This document shows positions 24,753 to 32,851 of a DNA stretch of 33,231 nucleotides, piece by piece. A program made the position numbers and the translations under genes. The notes beneath the pieces are model-generated. The model saw only the letters and a list, made by a program, of their open reading frames with translations, ran no database searches and was not told where the DNA came from. Numbering within the stretch: position 1 is the first letter of the stretch; every line of letters starts with the position of its first letter. The stretch is from Bacteroides caecigallinarum (GTDB lineage Bacteria; Bacteroidota; Bacteroidia; Bacteroidales; Bacteroidaceae). The DNA is taken from assembly GCF_021531075.1 (NCBI RefSeq), contig NZ_JADYTJ010000039.1, positions 1-33,231 on the forward strand. Direction: 5' to 3'.

Positions 24753-25324
24753 TAAGCGGTATATATAAGAGAAGACGATTTGATGTTCCTCATACGTTCA
24801 AAGCACGACCTACCACAGACTTTGCAAAAGAAAATCTGTTTAATGTTCTGAACAATTATATTGATTTTGAAGGTGGTATTACTGCACTTGATTTATTTGC
24901 AGGCACCGGCAGCATCAGTATAGAACTGGTGTCAAGAGGATGTGACAAGGTTATATCAATAGAAAAGGACCCACAACATTTCTCTTTCATAAACAAAATA
25001 ATGAAAGAGGTAAAAACCGATAAATGTTTTGTACTTCGTGGTGATGTTTTCAGATACATAGAAAGATGCAACGAGAAATTTGATTTCATCTTTGCAGATC
25101 CACCATATGCACTTGAGAGATTATCAGAAATACCAGACCTTATATTCAACCATAAACTGCTTAAAGAGGATGGACTGTTTGTTCTTGAACATGGAAAAGA
25201 TTTGAGTTTTGAATCACATCCAAACTTCATAGAACACAGATACTATGGTAGTGTTAACTTCTCTTTCTTCGGATATAAATCCGGTGAGGAGAATTCTACA
25301 GAAGAGGAGAAAACAAACGAATAA
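24743..25324 (+). CDS. rsmD: 16S rRNA (guanine966-N2)-methyltransferase RsmD
   Basis: 193 residues. The start MRVISGIYKRRRFDVP and KARPTTDFAKENLFNVL are typical of RsmD. The SAM-binding motif is ALDLFAGTGSISIELVSRG (near residue 50) and the catalytic motif for exocyclic-amine methylation is FIFADPPYA. It methylates G966 (E. coli numbering) of 16S rRNA in the assembled 30S subunit. The C-terminal tail EENSTEEEKTNE is an acidic extension encoded in the overlap with cls. It overlaps the upstream DUF3822 stop by 10 bp and the convergent cls gene by 29 bp. Confidence 0.95.
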   Translation: MRVISGIYKRRRFDVPHTFKARPTTDFAKENLFNVLNNYIDFEGGITALDLFAGTGSISIELVSRGCDKVISIEKDPQHFSFINKIMKEVKTDKCFVLRGDVFRYIERCNEKFDFIFADPPYALERLSEIPDLIFNHKLLKEDGLFVLEHGKDLSFESHPNFIEHRYYGSVNFSFFGYKSGEENSTEEEKTNE

Positions 25325-26741
25325 CTGACTCTGACACCTTATTTAATCCTGAACGTGAATTCCATATTTTGCGTGTCAAATGCATACATGATTTAATATC
25401 ATTGCAAAATATTTCCTTAATGGCCAGTGCTGTTTTTCTACCATAGAAAAAGGCATTGGCCTCAAAATTATGTTCGAAACTCCTAAAATCCATATTCGTA
25501 GACCCTACTGTAGATATTTCGTCATCACAAACCATAAGTTTGGAATGTAAAAATCCTTTCTTATACAGATATACTTTTACACCGGCTTCCAGAATATCAT
25601 CTATATAAGACAAAGTTCCCTTATGTATTATCAACGAATCTCCTCGCTTTGGAATCATTATTCTTACGTCAACACCAGATAGAGCTGCCGTCTGCAGCGC
25701 AGTAAGTACCGGCTCAGTAGGTAGGAAGTACGGAGTCTGTATATATATATAGTTTTTGGCGCTATTTATGGCCATCACATATCCCTGCATTATATCACGC
25801 CACTCGCCTACCGGATCGGATGTAACAATCTGGGCTATAGAATTACCAACCGACAAGTCATCACTCCTATCTGAAAGACTTAACATCCTCGGGAAATATT
25901 CAGGCGCTGTAATCAATGATCTGTCTACGGCAAACCAATCCGTAAGGAATGCCGTTTGCAGGCCGTATACAGCTCTTCCGGATATCATAACATGAGTATC
26001 CCTCCATATTCCCCACGAAAGTCCATACAGATACCTGTAAGCTATATTCATCCCGCCAATATACCCTACTGTTCCATCTACAACCACTATTTTTCTATGA
26101 TTTCTATAATTAACTTTTGATGTAAAAACAGGGAATCTTACTTTGAGAAACGATTGTACTTCTATACCTTCGCACAACATCGTTTCAAAGAAACTATGAT
26201 TTACTTTCCAGCATCCAACATCATCATATAATACACGAATCTTTACACCTTGCCTGGCCTTATCTATAAGAGCATCTCTCAACATACGTCCCACAGCATC
26301 ATCTTCTATGATATAAAACTCTATATGGATATGGTGCCTGGCATTGTATATAGTTCTAAGCAAGGATAAAAACATTGAACGAGCATCTGTGAATATTTCT
26401 ATATCATTCCCTTCAAAAGGCAAAGCTTTGTTTACATTCCTAAAGAACGACATTATACGTGACTTTTCAGACTTCATTTCAACAGATTCCTGCATCTGAT
26501 ATTCTGACATTGGCCTTTTTATTAGTCTGGAATATCCTTTTTTACTTATCATCCTCTCTTTTCTATTACTGCGACCTAGAAAAAAATAAAGAATAAGTCC
26601 CACTACGGGCAAGAAAAACAAAACTAAAATCCACGCCATTGCCTTTACAGGATTTCTGTTGTCAAGGACCACAAAAACCACCGTAGACAATATTAGAAGC
26701 ATATACGTAAAATAGAATACAGTGAAAAGAATATCATTCAT
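25296..26741 (-). CDS. cls: Cardiolipin synthase
   Basis: 481 residues. Two N-terminal membrane helices with the PLDc_N motif (LDNRNPVKAMAWILVLFFLPVVGLILYFFLGR) anchor it in the inner membrane. Two phospholipase D half-sites follow: NHRKIVVVDGTVGYIGGMN (HKD motif 1) and LHSKLMVCDDEISTVGSTNMD (HKD motif 2), both complete. It joins two phosphatidylglycerol molecules to form cardiolipin and glycerol. It ends RLFSPLL as usual for the bacterial ClsA type. It is transcribed alone from a weak -7 box and overlaps rsmD tail-to-tail. Confidence 0.95.
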   Translation of the reverse strand: MNDILFTVFYFTYMLLILSTVVFVVLDNRNPVKAMAWILVLFFLPVVGLILYFFLGRSNRKERMISKKGYSRLIKRPMSEYQMQESVEMKSEKSRIMSFFRNVNKALPFEGNDIEIFTDARSMFLSLLRTIYNARHHIHIEFYIIEDDAVGRMLRDALIDKARQGVKIRVLYDDVGCWKVNHSFFETMLCEGIEVQSFLKVRFPVFTSKVNYRNHRKIVVVDGTVGYIGGMNIAYRYLYGLSWGIWRDTHVMISGRAVYGLQTAFLTDWFAVDRSLITAPEYFPRMLSLSDRSDDLSVGNSIAQIVTSDPVGEWRDIMQGYVMAINSAKNYIYIQTPYFLPTEPVLTALQTAALSGVDVRIMIPKRGDSLIIHKGTLSYIDDILEAGVKVYLYKKGFLHSKLMVCDDEISTVGSTNMDFRSFEHNFEANAFFYGRKTALAIKEIFCNDIKSCMHLTRKIWNSRSGLNKVSESVIRLFSPLL

Positions 26742-26765
26742 AACATTATATGTTCAGGTCAATAA

Positions 26766-26773
26766 CAAAAATA
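26766..26773 (-). promoter_or_regulatory. -7 element TATTTTTG for cls
   Basis: TAnnTTTG on the minus strand, 24 bp before the cls start; the -33 box is not evident. Confidence 0.45.
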
Positions 26774-26815
26774 CATTTTTTTCTTGATATTTACATAATT
26801 GATAAGTAACTATAT

Positions 26816-26851
26816 AAAAAAAACTGCATGAACCAATAAAAGTCCATGCAG
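26816..26851 (-). terminator. Intrinsic terminator of the TonB-dependent receptor gene
   Basis: On minus, CTGCATGGAC pairs with GTTCATGCAG (10 bp, one G-T pair) around an 8-nt loop, followed by a T8 run, about 18 bp after the receptor stop codon. Confidence 0.85.
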
Positions 26852-26868
26852 CTATATATAATCACTTG

Positions 26869-29748
26869 TTATCTTCTGTGTCCGAAACCAGGTCCGTGAC
26901 CTCCAGGACCAAATCCAGGCCCTCCACCCATAGGACGTCCGCCCTGCTTTCCTCCAAATAAGTTAAGTCGGTAAATAAAATGAAGCATACAGTAGCTATA
27001 AATAGAATTATACTCCGTATCGGAACGCATTGCAGCTGATATTACTCGGCTTATATTACTCTGGTTTCTCAATATATCATAGAACTGTAAACTTATGGTT
27101 GCAGCATTACCCTTAAGGAAATTCTGGGAAATCTGTGCATTCCATAAAAGTTCGTCACGGTTCATTGATTCATCTGTATAACCTCGTCTGGAATTCTGAG
27201 ACAAATCTGTAGATATTGACATGTTCCAAGGCAGATTCACATTTGTACTGGCTCCGTACGAGAACTGGTAAGTATCCATATTGCTGGACGACTGATAACT
27301 GTTACGTGAATGCATATAATTTATGGAACCATTCAGCGAAACCTCCCACCAGTCTGATCTGTAAGTACCTCTAAGTCTTTCTCCCAAATTCAACTGTTTA
27401 GTAATATTCTTGTCGGAATTTGTAGTAACCTCTTTTGTACTGATGTAACTAACCATATTACTGTATCTCGTAGTGGTAAATGTATTGATAGTATATTTCT
27501 TATTCTTAAGCGCAATGTTTCCACCTACCATACCAAAAATATTCCAGTTTCCATTTATATTCTCCGGACGTGTCACGTAACCACCGGTTTGCTCATTATA
27601 TGTTCTACGGTTACTTATACTGTTTAAAGTATTATTATAAGTAAAGTAAGTCATACACCCCCTTTGAGTTTCAACATTAAAAGTATTATAGTGAACACGC
27701 AATGTATTAGTAAAAGAGGGCTTCAAGTTAGGATTACCCTGTTTGATATTCAGAGGGTCTGTGTTATCTTCTATCGGAAGCAGGTCAGTCATACTTGGCT
27801 GCGAACTTCGTCCCCTGTAATCAATTCTAAGCTGACTGGTTTTCGAGAACTTATACCTGAAATCCAGAGTTGGAGTGAAATTGAAAACCTTTCTAACACT
27901 TACTGTATCCAAATCCCCCTTCTTATAGTCTAGTTCCGTATGCTGTGGCTGGAATGAAAGACCTAAATTAAATTGGGATTTTTCTGTTATCCATCTGTAT
28001 GAAACATCTACCTGGTGATTATAATAATCATAGACAGCACTTTTACTCAGGTCATTATTGTAAACACCATTTATATCTCCGGCAATTCCTTGAGGTACTG
28101 TCCAGCCGTTAGGCATATCGTATGTAGAATTGTCAGATTTATTTCTCTTATATTGGAAGTTGTAGCTAAATTGCAAGAACATATTCTTGCGTATAGGTTC
28201 GCTATATGAGAAACGTGCACTGTAGTTATAACTCTTTGTAGGAGTCGTGATATAACGGTTCAGTATCTCCAACTGCTCCTCAGGTGTTTTCTGAAAATAG
28301 TTTGTTTCAGATGTTGAGAATTGCTCTGACTTGCTGTCTGTATAGTTATAATACCCTCTGAATGTAATATTTCTGCCATATTTTCCCAATCGCCTATTAT
28401 ACATCAATGATGCACCATGAGTAAGAGAATTAGAACGTGAAAGGCTATTTCTGACAATCGTGTTTATAATATTTTCTTCCGGAACCAGTTCTGTTAGATT
28501 TTCCGAACCTATAAGTTCATCAGTAGAATATACAGGATCCTGATTGAAAGTATAAGTTTTCGAATCTGTTGCATTATCAGTATCTCCCAACTGGAATCTT
28601 GGACGGAAAAGCACCATTGTCATTGTATCAGGATGCCACTCAATCCTGAAATCTGCAGTAAGATTCAGGTTTCTATTATCCTGCAGATTCATAGCATTAG
28701 TGAATGAGCTGGAGGTACTTGACACAAATGTTTCCGAAGCACTTTTACTTCTTATATCCGAATTCTTAAGATTAAAATTGACACTTCCGTTATTCTTCCA
28801 TTTTTCTGTTTCTGTAGCAAAGTTAAAGCCAGCCATATGGATAGTATTCAAACCGTTTTGGCGTCTCCATCTGCCTCCACCTCCCCCACCGGGGAAACCA
28901 TTATCATTGACGTTATTAGATGAGCCTATAACAGTAAACTGATTACCGCCATAAAAACGGTTCAACAAGACCTTTGCACTATATCTATCTTCTGTTCCCC
29001 CTGCTACGTCAGCATTCCCAAACCATCCTTTATTCATTCCAGGTTTCACTGTCAGGTCGAGTACAGTTTCTTCTTCACCATCCTGTATACCTGTGGCTTT
29101 AGCCATATCGGACTGTTTATCATATGCCCTTAACTTATCAATTATGTTTACAGGAAGATTTTTCAACGCAATATTAGGATCATCAGCAAAGAACTCTTTT
29201 CCATCAATCATTATTTTGCTGATTTGTTTACCGTTAATAGTTATCTTACCGTCATCGTCTATTTCTGCGCCAGGTAGTTTTTTAACTAACTCTTCAAGTG
29301 CAGAACCCTCCGGAACTCTATATGCAGATGAATTATACACTAGCGTATCGGCTACGGCCGTTACCTCAGGAGCTTGGGCTACAATAACTGCTCCTTCAAG
29401 CATTATAGCATCCGATGATATTTCTATGTTACCTGCTGAAAATCTTGGTTTCTGACCAGATATCGCAACTTGTTTGTAAACAGGCCTATATCCTACAAAA
29501 GATACTCTAAGCAAATATTTACCAAACTTAGCATTTAGCGAAAATTTTCCGTCCATATCTGTAACGTTGCCAGTTATCATCGTACTATCCTTAGGAGACA
29601 GGATCTGTACAGTAGCCTGCATAACAGGCATTTTATCATCAGCATCAATTACTACACCAGATATAGTACCTCTAGAAGTTCTTCCTTGCGAGAAGATTAA
29701 CAAAGGAGTCAACACTCCTATCAAAAAACACAAAACCCTAATTTTCAT
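26869..29748 (-). CDS. TonB-dependent receptor-like outer-membrane protein (OMP_b-brl_3 type)
   Basis: 959 residues with a signal peptide (1-20). A carboxypeptidase-regulatory-like beta sandwich follows (about 25-105, GTISGVVIDADDKMPVMQATV ... VSFVGY), then a plug domain (EELVKKLPGAEIDDDGKITINGKQISKIMIDGKEFF), then a long beta-barrel ending HFIYRLNLFGG. It is in the outer membrane and probably imports or exports an unknown ligand with TonB energy. No SusD partner is adjacent, which fits this branch. There is a glycine-rich insert (GFPGGGGGGRWRR, near 270) and a Gly/Pro/His/Arg C-terminal tail beyond the barrel. A decayed paralogue tail lies at 589-792. No good promoter box is seen within the 94 bp upstream. 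Confidence 0.92.
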   Translation of the reverse strand: MKIRVLCFLIGVLTPLLIFSQGRTSRGTISGVVIDADDKMPVMQATVQILSPKDSTMITGNVTDMDGKFSLNAKFGKYLLRVSFVGYRPVYKQVAISGQKPRFSAGNIEISSDAIMLEGAVIVAQAPEVTAVADTLVYNSSAYRVPEGSALEELVKKLPGAEIDDDGKITINGKQISKIMIDGKEFFADDPNIALKNLPVNIIDKLRAYDKQSDMAKATGIQDGEEETVLDLTVKPGMNKGWFGNADVAGGTEDRYSAKVLLNRFYGGNQFTVIGSSNNVNDNGFPGGGGGGRWRRQNGLNTIHMAGFNFATETEKWKNNGSVNFNLKNSDIRSKSASETFVSSTSSSFTNAMNLQDNRNLNLTADFRIEWHPDTMTMVLFRPRFQLGDTDNATDSKTYTFNQDPVYSTDELIGSENLTELVPEENIINTIVRNSLSRSNSLTHGASLMYNRRLGKYGRNITFRGYYNYTDSKSEQFSTSETNYFQKTPEEQLEILNRYITTPTKSYNYSARFSYSEPIRKNMFLQFSYNFQYKRNKSDNSTYDMPNGWTVPQGIAGDINGVYNNDLSKSAVYDYYNHQVDVSYRWITEKSQFNLGLSFQPQHTELDYKKGDLDTVSVRKVFNFTPTLDFRYKFSKTSQLRIDYRGRSSQPSMTDLLPIEDNTDPLNIKQGNPNLKPSFTNTLRVHYNTFNVETQRGCMTYFTYNNTLNSISNRRTYNEQTGGYVTRPENINGNWNIFGMVGGNIALKNKKYTINTFTTTRYSNMVSYISTKEVTTNSDKNITKQLNLGERLRGTYRSDWWEVSLNGSINYMHSRNSYQSSSNMDTYQFSYGASTNVNLPWNMSISTDLSQNSRRGYTDESMNRDELLWNAQISQNFLKGNAATISLQFYDILRNQSNISRVISAAMRSDTEYNSIYSYCMLHFIYRLNLFGGKQGGRPMGGGPGFGPGGHGPGFGHRR

Positions 29749-29842
29749 AGCCCCAAAACTATCATTCTATCTAAATTAAAAAATTAAATTCAATATGCTT
29801 TTGATAAATAATAGGGCAAAAGGTTTAAAGAGATAACGTTTT

Positions 29843-30256
29843 TTAGTTATTTCTTATAAATCTCTTCTCTATTTTACGCTTTTGTTGCAGAAATTCAAAA
29901 CAGATAACATTAGTTACCATATAAAATATACCTATAGAATTGTCAGCTCTCTGATAATTTAGTTCTACAGCAGAAATACCAAGTGAAACAAGATAGTATA
30001 TACCCAAAACTATCAATGAAAATTTCATAGCCTTTCCACGAAGAGATGACGTTATATCATCTTCATCACTCGTCTTGGCCAAAAAGATAAAAAACAAAGA
30101 AACCCATATTACAGATTTTGCTCCCAACTTCAAAAGAATAAAACTGGCATCAGTCTGTATCATACCGAACATATACATAAGCATAGGGACAAATACTGAC
30201 AAAATAAGAAGTACATAACCTAACACTCGAAAAAATACCGGAAAAACACCTTTCAT
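29843..30256 (-). CDS. Four-TM integral membrane protein, unknown function
   Basis: 137 residues with four hydrophobic helices (about residues 7-31, 38-59, 76-96 and 105-122). An acidic cytoplasmic or periplasmic loop TSDEDDIT lies between helices 2 and 3, and the tail QQKRKIEKRFIRN is basic. I recognise no family motif. It lies upstream of the receptor gene on the same strand with 94 bp between. It is divergent from aroB and has its own -7 element (TAATTTTG, 30291-30298). Possibly co-transcribed with the receptor; function unknown. Confidence 0.75.
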   Translation of the reverse strand: MKGVFPVFFRVLGYVLLILSVFVPMLMYMFGMIQTDASFILLKLGAKSVIWVSLFFIFLAKTSDEDDITSSLRGKAMKFSLIVLGIYYLVSLGISAVELNYQRADNSIGIFYMVTNVICFEFLQQKRKIEKRFIRNN

Positions 30257-30290
30257 AATATATTTATCATTTAGTTTAAAAATTAGAATA

Positions 30291-30298
30291 CAAAATTA
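30291..30298 (-). promoter_or_regulatory. -7 element TAATTTTG for the four-TM protein
   Basis: TAnnTTTG on the minus strand, about 34 bp before the start; -33 box weak. Confidence 0.45.
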
Positions 30299-30340
30299 AT
30301 TATTAGTAAATGTAAAAGTGAGTTTTTCTAACTTTTTTTC

Positions 30341-30348
30341 TACTTTTG
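30341..30348 (+). promoter_or_regulatory. -7 element TACTTTTG for aroB
   Basis: TAnnTTTG match 20 nt before the ATG at 30369. It lies inside a longer upstream frame starting at 30318, and so decides for the inner start. Confidence 0.55.
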
Positions 30349-30368
30349 CCACCAAAAACAATACAGTT

Positions 30369-31433
30369 ATGAGCAAACAGGAAATAATAATATGCAATAA
30401 TCTGAAAGATGACCTTGAAAGGGTAATCTCATCGCATAAATTCGATAAGCTATTCATATTGACAGATAATCATACATACCGCTACTGCCTGCCTGTAATA
30501 AAAGACATTCCGGCTGTAGAAAATGCTACACATATCACAATAGGAGTTGAAGACGTAAACAAGACATTGGAAACATTGGCATATGTATGGCTAAAATTAA
30601 GTAATGGAGAAGCTACAAGACACTCTTTAATGATAAACCTTGGAGGAGGTATGGTTACAGATTTGGGAGGATTTGCAGCTGCTACATTCAAAAGAGGTAT
30701 ATCTTTCATAAATATCCCAACCACTTTGTTATCAATGGTTGATGCAGCAGTAGGAGGAAAAACCGGTATAAACTTTAATGGGCTTAAAAATGAAATTGGC
30801 GCATTTGCTCCTGCATCCGAAGTTATTATAGATAGCGAATTCTTAAAAACATCCGACTATGAAAATATAATTTCAGGATATGCAGAAATGCTTAAGCACG
30901 GATTGATAAGCACATTCGACAACTGGAAAGAGCTGGTAAATTTTAATTTTAACAACGAAATTGACTATAAGCTACTACAGAGTTTGATAGGTAAATCAGT
31001 ATGCATAAAGGAAAATGTAGTAGAACAAGACCCTTTTGAGAAGAATATAAGAAAATCACTTAATCTGGGACATACTATAGGACATGCTTTTGAAAGTTTT
31101 GCCCTAAAGAATGAAAATCCTGTACTACATGGATATGCAGTGGCATGGGGACTAGTTTGCGAATTGTACTTATCGCACGTAATATCAGGTTTCCCTAAAG
31201 AAATATTACGGTCAACAGTTTCCTTTATAAAAGAGCACTATGGCAAACTTGCCTTTTCATGCAAAGACTATGATACATTATATGACTTTATGACTCATGA
31301 CAAGAAAAATGAATCTTCTGCTTCTATAAATTTCACATTGCTGAGTGATATAGGAAATATAAAAATCAATCAGATAGTTTCAAAAGATGATATATTTGAG
31401 AGCTTGGATTTTTACAGTGAAACGATGGGATAA
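30369..31433 (+). CDS. aroB: 3-dehydroquinate synthase
   Basis: 354 residues. NAD-binding segment NLGGGMVTDLGGFAAATFKRGISFINIPTTLLSMVDAAVGGKTGIN is diagnostic of AroB. Metal and substrate residues are seen in EMLKHGLI, KENVVEQDPFE and NLGHTIGHAFE (zinc His). It converts DAHP to 3-dehydroquinate, the second step of the shikimate pathway for aromatic amino acids. The 17-codon upstream extension (from 30318) contains the -7 promoter element and is rejected. Transcribed alone, no other aro genes are nearby. A small inverted repeat lies at its stop codon. Confidence 0.96.
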   Translation: MSKQEIIICNNLKDDLERVISSHKFDKLFILTDNHTYRYCLPVIKDIPAVENATHITIGVEDVNKTLETLAYVWLKLSNGEATRHSLMINLGGGMVTDLGGFAAATFKRGISFINIPTTLLSMVDAAVGGKTGINFNGLKNEIGAFAPASEVIIDSEFLKTSDYENIISGYAEMLKHGLISTFDNWKELVNFNFNNEIDYKLLQSLIGKSVCIKENVVEQDPFEKNIRKSLNLGHTIGHAFESFALKNENPVLHGYAVAWGLVCELYLSHVISGFPKEILRSTVSFIKEHYGKLAFSCKDYDTLYDFMTHDKKNESSASINFTLLSDIGNIKINQIVSKDDIFESLDFYSETMG

Positions 31434-31464
31434 TTACGCATATTCAAATTAATTTGTGCGTAAT
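31433..31464. repeat. Inverted repeat after aroB
   Basis: ATTACGCA (31433-31440) and TGCGTAAT (31457-31464) flank the inner palindrome CAAATTAATTTG. No T run follows, so it is a weak terminator candidate at best. It overlaps the aroB stop codon. Confidence 0.5.
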
Positions 31465-31489
31465 GCTATTTACAAAACGCATCAATTAA

Positions 31490-31520
31490 TTTGGTTATTA
31501 TAAAAAAAGCACTAATTTTG
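31490..31520 (+). promoter_or_regulatory. Consensus promoter for tRNA-Pro
   Basis: TTTG (31490-31493), 19 nt, TAATTTTG (31513-31520), 11 nt before the tRNA: a full match to the Bacteroidetes consensus. Confidence 0.85.
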
Positions 31521-31531
31521 TGGTCGCAATT

Positions 31532-31606
31532 CGGGATGTAGCTCAGCCCGGTTAGAGTACGCGTCTGGGGGGCGCGTGGTCGCTGGTTCGAATCCAGTCA
31601 TCCCGA
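31532..31606 (+). tRNA. tRNA-Pro (anticodon GGG)
   Basis: 75-nt cloverleaf. The acceptor stem CGGGATG (31532-31538) pairs with CATCCCG (31599-31605), discriminator A. The D arm is GCTC/GAGT, the anticodon stem CGCGT/GCGCG with loop CTGGGGG (anticodon GGG), and the T arm GCTGG-TTCGAAT-CCAGT. CCA is not encoded. It reads CCC and CCU codons. It is followed by its own terminator, and a decayed integrase lies about 100 bp beyond its 3' end, the usual setting of tRNA-targeted elements. Confidence 0.97.
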
Positions 31607-31613
31607 CTGAAAA

Positions 31614-31653
31614 TAAAGCATTGATAATCTGATGATTATTGATGCTTTTTTTG
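31614..31653 (+). terminator. Intrinsic terminator of tRNA-Pro
   Basis: AAAGCATTGATAATC pairs with GATTATTGATGCTTT (two weak pairs) around TGAT, followed by a T run. Confidence 0.8.
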
Positions 31654-31709
31654 TTTTATATAGTTTATCTATATATATCGGTTAACGTGAAAAATGACTT
31701 TAAAAGTAA

Positions 31710-31976
31710 ACCAAGAAGTCAACCGTATTTTTTATAAATACTACAATTTCTATTATTTGTCACAAGCATAAAGTGCTTGCAAATGGTGAATCTCCATTGA
31801 TGGTAAGAATTGCAAAAGATGGCAAACGTACCATGAAAAGTTTAGGAATTTCAATCAATCCTCAACACTGGAATTTAGCATAAACCAACCAATCTACTTT
31901 GGAATCAGATAAAACGATCTACCATGAAAGAGCTACTTCACATGGTGATGAGAAATATAAATGGTTCATTGATTAG
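31710..31976 (+). pseudogene. Degenerate tyrosine recombinase (integrase), N-terminal arm-binding part
   Basis: The plus frame gives KKSTVFF, then HKVLANGESPLMVRIAKDGK, then SLGISINPQHWN. This is the arm-type DNA-binding domain that begins Bacteroidetes phage and conjugative-element integrases. The frame has no proper start (a TAA at 31707-31709 precedes it; an ATG at 31694 is in another frame). It meets TAA at 31881-31883 and again TAG at 31974-31976. The core-binding and catalytic domains are missing. It is a relic of an element that probably used the adjacent tRNA-Pro as its attachment site; no second att copy is visible in the window. Confidence 0.75.
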
Positions 31977-31992
31977 CTTTATTGATTAAGAG

Positions 31993-32024
31993 AGAAAAGG
32001 GCATCCTTAATGAATGTCCTTTTC
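31993..32024 (+). terminator. Intrinsic terminator upstream of the toxin-antitoxin pair
   Basis: AGAAAAGGGCAT pairs with ATGTCCTTTTCT (one G-T pair) around a 9-nt loop. It would insulate the toxin-antitoxin operon from read-through. Confidence 0.65.
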
Positions 32025-32052
32025 TTAAATATCAAATAATTAACCATTTATA

Positions 32053-32103
32053 TTTGTAAGTACGCAAATAAGTACATATCTTTGCGTTGTAACAAAGGAG
32101 GAG
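32053..32103 (+). promoter_or_regulatory. Toxin-antitoxin promoter, operator and Shine-Dalgarno
   Basis: TTTG (32053-32056), 20 nt, TATCTTTG (32077-32084). The inverted repeat ACGCAAA (32062-32068) / TTTGCGT (32081-32087) covers the spacer and -7 box, as expected for an autorepressed YefM-type operon. A strong purine-rich site AAAGGAGGAG (32094-32103) precedes the ATG at 32106, unusual for this phylum and decisive for that start over the ATG at 32082. Confidence 0.75.
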
Positions 32104-32105
32104 TT

Positions 32106-32396
32106 ATGAGAACAGCTAATTACACAGATTTAAGAGCCAACTTGAAAAGCTACATTGATGCAGTAATTGATGATTTTGACACTGTAGTTATCAATCGTGG
32201 TAATGGCAAAGGAGTAGTAATGATTTCTTTGGATGAATACAATTCACTAAAAGAAACAGAATACATCATGTCGTCGCCAGATACAATGGAAGCAATACAT
32301 AAAGGCGAAGAGGATATTAATAACGGAAATTCCATATCCCAAAATGAAGGTGAAAGCATAGAGGATTTCTTAAAACGTGTAGCATGTACAGAATAA
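32106..32396 (+). CDS. yefM: Antitoxin, Phd/YefM family
   Basis: 96 residues. The N-terminal fold MRTANYTDLRANLKSYIDAVIDDFDTVVINRGNGKGVVMISLDEYNSL is the DNA-binding Phd/YefM domain. The acidic, flexible tail (GEEDINNGNSISQNEGESIEDFLKRV) is the part that wraps and inhibits the toxin. The start at 32106 is set by the Shine-Dalgarno just upstream; a frame from 32082 would include that site. It represses its own operon with the toxin as co-repressor (known for the family). Its end overlaps the toxin start by 13 bp, so translation is coupled. It lies in the accessory region after tRNA-Pro. Confidence 0.92.
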   Translation: MRTANYTDLRANLKSYIDAVIDDFDTVVINRGNGKGVVMISLDEYNSLKETEYIMSSPDTMEAIHKGEEDINNGNSISQNEGESIEDFLKRVACTE

Positions 32397-32659
32397 CATT
32401 ATCAGAACAGGCAAGGAAAGAATATCTGTACTTTACCCAGAGCGGAAACAAAGCAATATTGAATAAAATCAAAAACTTATTGGAAGATATTGCCGCACAC
32501 CCTTATACGGGAATAGGAAAGCCAGAACCGCTTAAATATGAACTTACAGGAAAATGGTCAAGAAGAATCAATGCAGAGCATAGAATCGTTTACTCTGTAC
32601 ATGATGATACAATAGAGGTTTATATATTCTCTATGAGATACCATTATTCCAAAAGATAA
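32384..32659 (+). CDS. yoeB: Toxin, YoeB/Txe family mRNA interferase
   Basis: 91 residues with the whole YoeB core: KPEPLKYELTGKWSRRINAEHRIVYSV and the C-terminal RYHY. Residues corresponding to the E. coli YoeB catalytic set are present: Glu48 (in KPEPLK), Arg67 (in EHRIVY), His87 and Tyr88. The toxin should therefore be active, cleaving mRNA on the ribosome at translated codons when free of antitoxin. Four residues (YHYS KR region) extend past the usual end. It overlaps the antitoxin gene by 13 bp. A 22-bp-period palindromic array starts 30 bp after its stop codon. Confidence 0.95.
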   Translation: MYRITLSEQARKEYLYFTQSGNKAILNKIKNLLEDIAAHPYTGIGKPEPLKYELTGKWSRRINAEHRIVYSVHDDTIEVYIFSMRYHYSKR

Positions 32660-32689
32660 CAAACCGTTACATGCCGAGCGTACCTGAAA

Positions 32690-32755
32690 AAAACGCGGGC
32701 AAGTTTTACCCCAAATTTGCCCGCGTTTGGAGTAAAATTTGCCCGCGTTTTGGAA
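32690..32755. repeat. Three-unit palindromic array, 22-bp period
   Basis: Units of 18 bp at 32690-32707 (aaaacgcgggcaagtttt), 32712-32729 (caaatttgcccgcgtttg) and 32734-32751 (aaaatttgcccgcgtttt), with 4-bp linkers accc, gagt and ggaa. Unit 1 carries the inverse core of units 2 and 3, giving a perfect 12-bp inverted repeat (32691-32702 with 32717-32728) plus a direct repeat. Architecture is the same as the array at 18446-18511, with a different core. It starts 30 bp after the yoeB stop. Confidence 0.85.
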
Positions 32756-32851
32756 AGGGATTTTCCAGTGCTTGAACTGTAGAGGAAATACCACTATTAT
32801 GTTGATTCACATATATATGTTTATCCAACTTTGCTATACATCCCTTAATGC

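Noticed and set aside
31433..31464. Strong terminator of aroB
   Set aside because: Good inverted repeat but no following T run; kept only as a repeat.
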